From JAJDXW01 sp965243335 (GTDB lineage Bacteria; Pseudomonadota; Gammaproteobacteria; HK1), in assembly GCA_965243335.1 (NCBI GenBank), contig OZ251545.1, positions 496,001 through 560,000 of the forward strand: a stretch of 64,000 nt of DNA. Reading direction: 5' to 3'. The translations under genes were made by a program, and so were the position numbers. The notes beneath the pieces are model-generated. The model did no database searches. It saw only the letters and a program-made list of their open reading frames with translations, and was not told the DNA's origin. Position 1 is the first letter of the stretch, and each line of letters opens with the position of its first letter. Shown here one piece after another: positions 15,328 to 21,810 of the stretch.

Positions 15328-16407
15328 GTGAACGCCGGCGGCGACCGGCCGGCGGAAGCCGATAGCGACGCCTTCGCCCCGGTCCTCGAAGGATGCCGCT
15401 CCCTGTTCCCCCCGGAGCTGGTCGACTCCGGCGGCTGGGAGCGTCTCCTGGACCGGGCGAGGCGGCTGCCTCGTTCCGTGGCCGATGCCTGTTTCGGCTT
15501 CGAGTTCCATCTCGCGGAGCCGGCCGCCGAAGCCGACCTCTGCGTAGTCGTCCCCCCGGGCTCCGACCTGTCGCGTCACTACGTTGCCGAGGGGGCCCGG
15601 GCCGAGCCGGGGTCGCCGCCGGCCGCCCTCGCGGCCGGGCTTCGGGAACAGGCCGGGAATCCGGAGTCGTACCTCGCCCGCTCCGTGGCCAACCTGATAC
15701 TGGAGTACGATCTGGCCGGGCTCGCGCCGGATCGGCCGCCGCCTGCTCCTGGGGTCTTCCTTGTGCCGCAGCCCGCCGGCTACGGACCGCGGGCGGGACG
15801 CCCCGCGCACCGGGACCCCGCGGGCCTGCTCGCGGCGCTGGCCATGACCGTCGGCTGGAACGGCCACGAGGAGATGCTCGGAGCGGTCGAGCGCATCTAC
15901 GCGGCGCTGCCGGAACGCGGCTTCGTGTTCCAGGCGGGCGCCCTCCCGGCGCGCTCCCCGAGGGCGTTCCGCATCGTCGTCGCGGGGGTCGGGAAGGAGG
16001 AGGTCCCCGCCCTGCTGGAGCGGGTGGGGTGGCCCGGCCCGGCGGGCGAGGCGGCGGACGTGCTGGCCTCGATGGACGACCTCGCCGCCTATGTCTGGGT
16101 CAGTCTGGACGTGACGGCGCGAGGGCCGGGGCCGCGCCTTGGCCTGGAGCTGTACTGCGCGACCTACTGGCTGGAGGCCGACCGCACGGAATGGCGCCCC
16201 TTCATCGCCCGGATCGAGGAGCGCGGGTGGTGCCTTCCCGCGAAGGCCGAGGGGCTGCGGCGCTGGCCGGGCGTCGAGCGGCTGATCGGCGGCGGCGGGA
16301 TCCGCCCCGTCCGCCAGGGCGTCAACCACGTCAAGGTCGTCGTCGAACGGGGCGCCCGAACGGTGGCGAAGGGCTACGCCGGCATGTGGGTGGGTCCGTA
16401 CGAATGA
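15328..16407 (+). CDS. Family A protein, copy 5
   Basis: A 359-residue member from GTG 15328 (VNAGGDRPAEADSD). Blocks: FGFEFHLAEPAAEADL, SYLARSVANLILEYDL, GFVFQAGALPARSPRA, PRLGLELYCATYW and VNHVKVVVERGARTVAKGY. The RQGINH motif of the other copies is RQGVNH here, and AKAY is AKGY. The central ~90 residues are almost identical to copy 3 at the base level, suggesting recent gene conversion or duplication. It ends with the PYE tail shared with copy 3 (PFE). Function unknown. Confidence 0.7.
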   Translation: MNAGGDRPAEADSDAFAPVLEGCRSLFPPELVDSGGWERLLDRARRLPRSVADACFGFEFHLAEPAAEADLCVVVPPGSDLSRHYVAEGARAEPGSPPAALAAGLREQAGNPESYLARSVANLILEYDLAGLAPDRPPPAPGVFLVPQPAGYGPRAGRPAHRDPAGLLAALAMTVGWNGHEEMLGAVERIYAALPERGFVFQAGALPARSPRAFRIVVAGVGKEEVPALLERVGWPGPAGEAADVLASMDDLAAYVWVSLDVTARGPGPRLGLELYCATYWLEADRTEWRPFIARIEERGWCLPAKAEGLRRWPGVERLIGGGGIRPVRQGVNHVKVVVERGARTVAKGYAGMWVGPYE

Positions 16408-16601
16408 GCGACTGAAGGGATGAAGGGATGGCCGAAGCCATCGTGAACACGGCCGGCGTCGGGGCGGAGGCAGACTGCGGGCAACCGGCGGCGAAGGCGG
16501 ACGTCGTCAGCCTTCGCGCCGGGTTCGGGGCCGTCCGGCGGATTGTCGGCATCCAATCGGCGGCCACCGTCGGCCGCAGATGGAGCGAGCGAGCGTTGAC
16601 T

Positions 16602-16630
16602 TTGACTTCCGATCAGCCGCTGCCTACGCT
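16602..16630 (+). promoter_or_regulatory. Precursor 7 promoter of a different type
   Basis: TTGACT (16602-16607), a 17-nt spacer and TACGCT (16625-16630). There is no TGAARTYAGGG box and no GTCCGC hairpin. The -10 TACGCT is shared with precursor 9. Confidence 0.5.
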
Positions 16631-16706
16631 GGCGTCGAGGCGCCTGCCGCGGGAAGTGCGGCGGCAGGCCCCGGAGTAAGTCGTCACCCACGAGGAGGGC
16701 AGAGCT

Positions 16707-16994
16707 ATCGAAACGCCGCATGAAATGCGTATGAAGATCGTGGGCAAGGCGTCCGAAGATGCGGATTTTCGCGCCTTTCTGCTCAGCGATCCGAAAGGAG
16801 CGATCGGGCAGGAGTTGGGCGTCGCCATTCCGGCGTCCCTGTCGGTCCAGGTTCACGAAGAGAGCGCCACGACCGCGCATCTGGTTCTCCCCCTGAGCAG
16901 CAGGCTGAGCGAAAGCGCTCTGCAGGAGGTCGCCGCCAGCGCGAGGCTCGATCCGGTTCTTCACGAAATCGGAAAATGGATCCGCGATTGGTAA
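16707..16994 (+). CDS. Divergent NHLP-type precursor 7, probably degenerating
   Basis: It aligns throughout with precursor 9: ETPHEMRMKIVGKASEDADF against QSLSEMRARIVDKASQDADF, then SDPKGAIGQELGVAIPASLS and HLVLP. The position of the precursor 9 start codon is ATC (16707-16709) here, eight bases after GAGGAGG. The first in-frame ATG is 16725, which would shorten the leader by six residues and lies far from the ribosome site. The double-Gly cleavage site is replaced by VAAS, followed by ARLDPVLHEIGKWIRDW. Loss of both start and cleavage site suggests a dying precursor or one with a new role. An AAA ATPase gene follows. Confidence 0.7.
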   Translation: METPHEMRMKIVGKASEDADFRAFLLSDPKGAIGQELGVAIPASLSVQVHEESATTAHLVLPLSSRLSESALQEVAASARLDPVLHEIGKWIRDW

Positions 16995-17083
16995 TCCCGC
17001 CGGGGCCGCCGCCTCGGCGGTTCCGCGGCCGCTCCCGCGGCCCCTGCCCACCGTCGCGGACCTGTCCGCGCCCTCGCCGCAAT

Positions 17084-17212
17084 GGGTAGGCTGGCGTCCC
17101 GCCGGCCCAGGTAAGGGGCGAAACGCCCGGGAGAACGGACATGCCGGCGGGACGCCGGCGTACTCAGGGGCGTTCGCCATCGGCGAAAATCCCCACCGCG
17201 CACATGCCTCGG
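17084..17212. repeat. Palindromic repeat, copy upstream of the first AAA gene
   Basis: GGCTGGCGTCCCGCCGGC and GCCGGCGGGACGCCGGCG form an imperfect inverted repeat. It is followed by GGCGTTCGCCATCGGCGAAA and ends CGCGCACATGCCTCGG (17197-17212). The same 3' half occurs at 18746, 19551 and 19959 and, inverted, at 59761. This copy lacks the AT-rich half. Confidence 0.75.
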
Positions 17213-17260
17213 CCCGCTCGCGCCTTGTCGATGGCCGGGGCGCGAACTTACACTGCCGGT

Positions 17261-18442
17261 ATGGCGGCGGCGGAGAAAAGGCTGTTCGCGCCCGGCGATG
17301 GCGCTTTGCCGCCAGCGCTTGCCGGGCGCGAACAGGAGCAAGCCGCGCTGTCCCTGTGCCTTTCGGACCTGGCTGACGGCGGCTCGCCGCCGTACAACGT
17401 GGTGCTGATCGGGCCGCGCGGCAACGGCAAGACGGTGCTGCTGAACTGGTTCGAGCGCGCCTGCCGCGAGAGCCCGACCAGGGTGGACGTGGCGGCGATC
17501 GCCGCCCCCGACGTTCCGGACCGCGCCACGCTGCTGGCCGAGCTGGCGCCGCCGACCGGTATCTCCCGGCTGCTCCCCCGCAAGGTCGGCGTCGCGGCGC
17601 TGGCCTCGGCGGAATGGGCGGGGACCGGCGCGCCGCGGAGCCTGTCGCGGCGATTGATCGAAAGATGCCGCCGCCGCCCCCTCGCGGTGCTGCTCGACGA
17701 AGCGCATACGCTGGACCTCGACGTCGGCCAGCTCCTGCTGAACGCGAGCCAGCAGGTGCGCGCCCAGGCGCCGTTCCTGCTGGTGATGGCCGGCACGCCG
17801 GGGCTGCTGGCGCATCTCGGCAGGATGAACGCCTCCTTCTCGGACCGCCTGGGCAGCGGCCTGCTGGGCATCGGGCGCTTGAGCGACGCCGCCGCCCGGA
17901 AGGCGCTGGTCGAGCCGCTGGCCGGGCAGGGGGTCGGCATCGACACTGACGCGCTCGACCTGGTGGTCGAGCACAGCCAGCGCTACGCCTACTTCGTCCA
18001 GCTCTGGGGCGAGGCGCTGTGGAACGGGCGCCTGGCCACGGGGGAGACGCGGCTGACCGCCGCCCACGCGAGGGCGGCCCTGCCGGCCGTCGCGGCGCGG
18101 GTGGCGGAGTATTACCGACGCCGCTATCGGGAGCTGGAGGCAGGGGGGCTGCTGCCGGCCGCGGTGGCGGTGGCGCCCCTGTTCCAGGCCGGCATGGACG
18201 CGACCGCGACGGACCGGGACCTCGACGCGGCGCTCGCCGCCACCGGCGAGGATGCGGCCGGCCGGCTGGCCGCCCGAGACGCGCTGGAACGGCTCGGCTA
18301 CCTCTGGGACCCGCCCGGGCAGCTACCGCCGGTGCTCTGGAGCGCCGGCATCCCCTCGCTGATGCAGTACGTGCGGGATCAGGCCGCGCTGTCGACCCCC
18401 GACCGGGACGGCGAAAAGAGCGCCGCTCCGACCGCGCGATGA
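17261..18442 (+). CDS. AAA ATPase, copy 1 (RiPP-locus associated, Orc/AAA_16-like)
   Basis: A 393-residue protein. ATG 17261 is preferred (MAAAEKRLFAPGDGALPP) because similarity with copy 2 starts there; ATG 17231 is also in frame. Walker A GPRGNGKT lies near residues 51-58, and Walker B LAVLLDEAHTLDL near 145-155, followed by LLVMAGTPGLLAHL (sensor region). The C-terminal third looks like a winged-helix region (LAARDALERLGYLWDPPG), as in AAA proteins that bind DNA or effectors. It lies between NHLP precursors 7 and 8. The first ~100 residues past Walker A differ from copy 2, while the rest is almost identical. Whether it acts in peptide biosynthesis, immunity or DNA mobility is not clear. 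Confidence 0.75.
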   Translation: MAAAEKRLFAPGDGALPPALAGREQEQAALSLCLSDLADGGSPPYNVVLIGPRGNGKTVLLNWFERACRESPTRVDVAAIAAPDVPDRATLLAELAPPTGISRLLPRKVGVAALASAEWAGTGAPRSLSRRLIERCRRRPLAVLLDEAHTLDLDVGQLLLNASQQVRAQAPFLLVMAGTPGLLAHLGRMNASFSDRLGSGLLGIGRLSDAAARKALVEPLAGQGVGIDTDALDLVVEHSQRYAYFVQLWGEALWNGRLATGETRLTAAHARAALPAVAARVAEYYRRRYRELEAGGLLPAAVAVAPLFQAGMDATATDRDLDAALAATGEDAAGRLAARDALERLGYLWDPPGQLPPVLWSAGIPSLMQYVRDQAALSTPDRDGEKSAAPTAR

Positions 18443-18520
18443 TCCCCGGCGGCGACCGGGCGCCTCGACCGGGGCGGGCCGGCCGGCGCCAAGCGCAGGA
18501 ACGAAGCGAGGCAGGCGCCC

Positions 18521-18746
18521 TGTTCGTAACCTGTTGATACAGGGAGGGGAGAGCGGGGTTCGAGATATTTTCTACCCCACGGCGGCGCTTGCACGGAACC
18601 CTGGGAACGCGGGCGTCTCGCCCGCATCTTTCCCGGGCGCTTCGGTCCGTTGCGGGCGAGACGCCCGCGTTCCCAGGACCCGCCGTTCCCAGGAACGCCT
18701 GCGAGCGGTGCGCCGGCGCGAAAACCCCACCGCGCACATGCCTCGA
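18521..18746. repeat. Composite repeat, copy 1
   Basis: An AT-richer left part (GTAACCTGTTGATACAGG, GAGATATTTTCTACCCCACG) is followed by a palindrome with arms GGGAACGCGGGCGTCTCGCC and GGCGAGACGCCCGCGTTCCC. It ends CACCGCGCACATGCCTCG. It fills most of the 405 bp between the AAA gene and precursor 8. Confidence 0.8.
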
Positions 18747-18748
18747 AG

Positions 18749-18822
18749 TGAAGCTATAGCTACCATCTGCCCTCCTCCTCCCTTACAATCCCCCCTTCGT
18801 CCGCTGGCATCGTTATGCGGAC
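18749..18822 (+). promoter_or_regulatory. Precursor 8 promoter with degenerate operator
   Basis: TGAAGCTATAG (18749-18759) keeps only part of the box. CTACCA (18760-18765), an 18-nt spacer and TACAAT (18784-18789) follow. The hairpin GTCCGC (18799-18804)/GCGGAC (18817-18822) is intact. The composite repeat ends just upstream and has replaced the first box. Confidence 0.55.
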
Positions 18823-18848
18823 AAGAACCCACTTCGGAGGTACAGACG

Positions 18849-19142
18849 ATGAATTCCAATACCATGACCGTCGGTGCGATGCGCGAGCGGCTGATCGAGA
18901 AGGCGTCCAAGGACGAGATGTTTCGCGCCCGGTTGATCGCGGACCCGCAGGACGCGGTCCAGGCGGAGTTGGGCGTGAAGATTCCGGACGGATTCACCCT
19001 CAAGGTGCACGAGGAGGCAGGGGACATCGGCCATCTGGTGCTGCCGCCTTCCTCGAAGCTCGACGAGGCCGCGCTGGAGCAGGCGGCCGGCGGGAGAGGC
19101 TGGGCCAAATACAACCACGAAACCGGGACCTACGACGACTAG
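18849..19142 (+). CDS. NHLP-type RiPP precursor 8
   Basis: A 97-residue peptide from ATG 18849 after CGGAGGTACAGACG. The leader reads MNSNTMTVGAMRERLIEK, ADPQDAVQAELGVKIPDG, FTLKVHEE, HLVLPPSSKL and ends LEQAAGG. The predicted core RGWAKYNHETGTYDD has one Trp and two Tyr, is acidic at the end, and contains Thr but no Cys. It does not end in Trp. A family A remnant that lost its start codon follows, then the second AAA ATPase cassette. Confidence 0.88.
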   Translation: MNSNTMTVGAMRERLIEKASKDEMFRARLIADPQDAVQAELGVKIPDGFTLKVHEEAGDIGHLVLPPSSKLDEAALEQAAGGRGWAKYNHETGTYDD

Positions 19143-19262
19143 TGAGAGGCTGAAGGGCCAGGAGGAGTGAAGCAGGCGGCAGGCGGGGTGGGACTGGTGG
19201 CCCGAGGGACGTGTGACGGCCCCCGACGGGCTTCCACGACCTGACGGCCGAGGGTCCTTGCC

Positions 19263-19476
19263 AAGAACGTCGGCGGCGACCGGCCGCTGGAATCCGCAAA
19301 CGGCGCTTTCGCCCTTGATCCTCGAAGGATGCCGCTCCCAGTCGTCGGAGTTGCCCGACTCCGGTGGCTGGGAGCGTTTCATGGACCGGGCGGAGCGGCT
19401 GCCCCGTTCCGTGGCCGACGCCTCTTTCGGCTTCGAATTCCATCTCTCGGAGCTGGCCGCGGACGTGTCCGCGCCC
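19263..19476 (+). pseudogene. 5' remnant of a family A gene with a destroyed start codon
   Basis: The usual GTGAACG start is AAGAACG here. The sequence encodes NVGGDRPLESANGAF, then ILEGCRSQSSELPDSGGW and RLPRSVADASFGFEFHL, matching family A residues 1 to about 75 with frame problems near the start. It then runs into a copy of the palindromic repeat at about 19463. Confidence 0.8.
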
Positions 19477-19551
19477 CTGTCGCAATGGGTGTGCCGGCGT
19501 ACTCAGGGGCGTTCGCCGTCGGCGAAAAACCCCACCGCGCACATGCCTCGG
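19463..19551. repeat. Palindromic repeat, hairpin-deleted copy
   Basis: GCGGACGTGTCCGCGCCCCTG, CGGCGTACTCAGGGGCGTTCG and CACCGCGCACATGCCTCGG match 17055-17212 but the first palindrome arm is missing. It truncates the family A remnant to its left. Confidence 0.65.
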
Positions 19552-19566
19552 CCCGAGGCCCGCGCG

Positions 19567-19959
19567 CTGTTCATAAGTTATTGATATAGAGGAAAGAGAA
19601 CAGGAGACGAGATATTTTTTGCCCCACGAAGGCGGTGTTGTTCCAGGGTTTGGGGTCGGTTCGAGGGGCTTTTGGGTGGACTTCACCCCACGGCGGCGCT
19701 TGTGCGTGCTCATAGGTAGGTACTTAAGCGGAATCTCCCGGTTGCCCCTGATCATTCCGGCCCCGGAACAGGGATTTCGGGGCGCCTGTCACCCGGATAT
19801 TCCACGCAGATCGGCTTAAGTACCTACGTATGTGTGCGTGCTACCTCCCTGGGAACGCGGGCGTCCCGCCCGCACAGACGCAAAGCAATGCGGGCGGGAC
19901 GCCCGCGTTCCCAGGGGCGTTCGCCATCGGCGAAAACCCCCACCACGCACATGCCTCGG
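19567..19959. repeat. Composite repeat, copy 2, interrupted by a MITE
   Basis: The left part (GTTATTGATATAGAG, GACGAGATATTTTTTGCCCC, GTTCCAGGGTTTGGGGTCGG) matches the reverse complement of 59900-60036. It continues after the MITE with arms GGGAACGCGGGCGTCCCGCC and GGCGGGACGCCCGCGTTCCC, and ends CACATGCCTCGG. Without the insertion it is about 260 bp, close to the 276 bp copy at 59761. Confidence 0.85.
19711..19832. mobile_element. 122-bp MITE with IS4/IS231-type ends
   Basis: The left end CATAGGTAGGTACTTAAGC and the reverse complement of the right end, CATACGTAGGTACTTAAGC, match at 18 of 19 positions. The element is flanked by a perfect 10-bp direct repeat TGTGCGTGCT (19701-19710 and 19833-19842). 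Ends beginning CAT with an inner ACTTAAG, and 10-12 bp target duplications, are characteristic of the IS231 group of the IS4 family. It has no coding capacity, so it would need a transposase supplied in trans. Confidence 0.88.
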
Positions 19960-20007
19960 CCCGCTCGCGCCTTGTCGATGGACGGGGCGCGAACTTACAC
20001 TGCCAGC

Positions 20008-21186
20008 ATGGCAGCGGGAGAGAAAAGGCTGTTTGCGCCCGGCGACGGCGCCTTGCCGCCGTCGCTTGCCGGGCGCGAGCCGGAGCAAGCCGCGCTGTCC
20101 CTGTGCCTTTCGGATCTGACGGGCGGCGGCTCGCCACCGTACAACGTGGTGCTGATCGGGCCGCGCGGCAACGGCAAGACGGTGCTGCTGAACTGGTTCG
20201 AGGACGCCTGCCGCAAGGCTCGCGTGGACGTGGCGCGTATCGCCCCGAGCCGGGCGCGCACCGGGCAAGCCCTGGGCAACGCCTTGCTGCCCGCCACCGG
20301 CCTCCGGCGCCTGCTGCCCGTGAAGTGGGGCATCGCGGGGGTGGGTAAGGCCGAGTGGGAGGCGTCTTCTCCCTCCATGTACGACTTCGTGGACCGGCTC
20401 ATCGCCCGATGCCGCAAGAAGCCGGTGGCCGCGCTGGTGGACGAAGCGCACACGCTGGACCTCGACGTCGGCCAGCTCCTGCTGAACGCCAGCCAGGACG
20501 TCCGCGCCCAAGCGCCGTTCCTGCTGGTGATGGCCGGCACGCCGGGGCTGCTGGCGCATCTCGGCAGGATGAACGCCTCGTTCGCGGACCGTCTGGGCAG
20601 CGGCCTGCTGGGCATCGACCGCTTGAGCGACGCCGCCGCCCGGAAGGCGCTGGTCGAGCCGCTGGCCGGGCAGGGGGTCGGCATCGACACTGACGCGCTC
20701 GACCTGGTGGTCGAGCACAGCCAGCGCTACGCCTACTTCGTCCAGATCTGGGGTGAGGCGCTGTGGAGCCGGCGTCTGGCCACGGGGGAGACGCGGCTGA
20801 CCGCCGCCCACGCGAGGGAGGCCCTGCCGTCCGTCGCGGCGCGGGTGGCGGAGTATTACCGACGCCGCTATCGGGAGCTGGAGGCAGGGGGGCTGCTGCC
20901 GGCCGCGGTGGCGGTGGCGCCCCTGTTCCAGGCCGGCATGGACGCGACCGCGACGGACCGGGACCTCGACGCGGCGCTCGCCGCCACCGGCGAGGACGCG
21001 GCCGGCCGGCTGGCCGCCCGGGACGCGCTGGAACGGCTCGGCTACCTCTGGGACCCGCCCGGGCAGCTACCGCCGGTGCTCTGGGGCGCCGGCATCCCCT
21101 CGCTGATGCAGTACGTGCGGGATCAGGCGGCGCTGTCGCCCCCCGACCGGGACGGCGAAAGGAGCGGCGCTCCGACCGCGCGATGA
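20008..21186 (+). CDS. AAA ATPase, copy 2
   Basis: A 392-residue paralogue of 17261-18442, read from ATG 20008 (MAAGEKRLFAPGDGALPP). Walker A GPRGNGKT and Walker B VAALVDEAHTLDLDV are conserved. The stretch between them (VARIAPSRARTGQALGN, then LRRLLPVKWGIAGVGK) is diverged from copy 1. The last ~240 residues, from the Walker B strand on, are nearly identical in both, including at the base level. The two genes share upstream sequence (GCGAACTTACACTGCC just before the ATG) and downstream sequence (CCTGTTCGTAACCTGTTGAT), so the duplicated unit is about 1.4 kb. It lies between precursors 8 and 9. Confidence 0.75.
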   Translation: MAAGEKRLFAPGDGALPPSLAGREPEQAALSLCLSDLTGGGSPPYNVVLIGPRGNGKTVLLNWFEDACRKARVDVARIAPSRARTGQALGNALLPATGLRRLLPVKWGIAGVGKAEWEASSPSMYDFVDRLIARCRKKPVAALVDEAHTLDLDVGQLLLNASQDVRAQAPFLLVMAGTPGLLAHLGRMNASFADRLGSGLLGIDRLSDAAARKALVEPLAGQGVGIDTDALDLVVEHSQRYAYFVQIWGEALWSRRLATGETRLTAAHAREALPSVAARVAEYYRRRYRELEAGGLLPAAVAVAPLFQAGMDATATDRDLDAALAATGEDAAGRLAARDALERLGYLWDPPGQLPPVLWGAGIPSLMQYVRDQAALSPPDRDGERSGAPTAR

Positions 21187-21354
21187 TCCCCGCCGGCGAC
21201 CGGGCGCCTCGACCGAGGCAGGCCAGCCGGCGCCAAGCGCAGGAACGAAGCGAGGCAGGCGCCCTGTTCGTAACCTGTTGATACAGGGAGTGCGGAGCCG
21301 GTCTCTCATACCCCGACTTCCGCGTATCCGTGCCCCCGGGATCGGACGCGACCG

Positions 21355-21396
21355 GAAAATTAGGGTTGACGCTCCATCGGCATCTTCCGGTACGCT
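21355..21396 (+). promoter_or_regulatory. Precursor 9 promoter with half operator
   Basis: GAAAATTAGGG (21355-21365), nine of eleven positions of the box, abuts -35 TTGACG (21366-21371). TACGCT (21391-21396) follows after 19 nt. The GTCCGC hairpin is absent. Confidence 0.5.
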
Positions 21397-21463
21397 GCCG
21401 TCCCGTTGCCCGCTGCTGAAAGCGTGGCGTGGGCGGCGCCATCACCCGGAAAGGAGCGAACCA

Positions 21464-21715
21464 ATGCAGTCACTGAGTGAAATGCGGGCCAGGATCGTGG
21501 ACAAGGCGAGCCAGGACGCGGATTTCCGCGCCCAACTGCTCCGCGATCCGAAGGAAACGATCGGGCAGGAGCTGGACATCCCCATTCCGGCGTCGCTGTC
21601 GATCGAAGTTCACGAAGAGAGCCCCACGACCGCGCACCTGGTGCTGCCCTCCGACGCCAGGCTGGGCGAGGGCGACCTGCAGGCGGTCGCCGGCGGGCAT
21701 GCGTTCTGGGGGTAG
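21464..21715 (+). CDS. NHLP-type RiPP precursor 9
   Basis: An 83-residue peptide from ATG 21464 with AAAGGAG ten bases upstream. It is a divergent leader (QSLSEMRARIVDKASQDADF, RDPKETIGQELDIPIPAS, HLVLPSDARL) ending LQAVAGG. The predicted core is only HAFWG, five residues. Together with precursor 7 it forms a second leader subgroup. It converges on the export operon whose last gene ends 95 bp downstream on the other strand; no terminator is evident in that gap. Confidence 0.88.
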   Translation: MQSLSEMRARIVDKASQDADFRAQLLRDPKETIGQELDIPIPASLSIEVHEESPTTAHLVLPSDARLGEGDLQAVAGGHAFWG

Positions 21716-21810
21716 GGTCGATACCCCATGCGGAAGCGGCGGCCCCGACCGGAACACTGACGGCGCCCCCCCGGCCCGGACTGCACGAGGGGGAGCCCGC
21801 CCCGCGCGGA

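Noticed and set aside
17141..17260. Upstream start for the AAA ATPase (open frame from 17141)
   Set aside because: The upstream part encodes the repeat element and is not conserved as protein; similarity between the two copies begins at MAA(A/G)EKRLF.
18598..19920. Possible CRISPR array from repeated hairpins
   Set aside because: The repeats differ in length and spacing, occur singly or in both orientations, and no cas gene is in the window.
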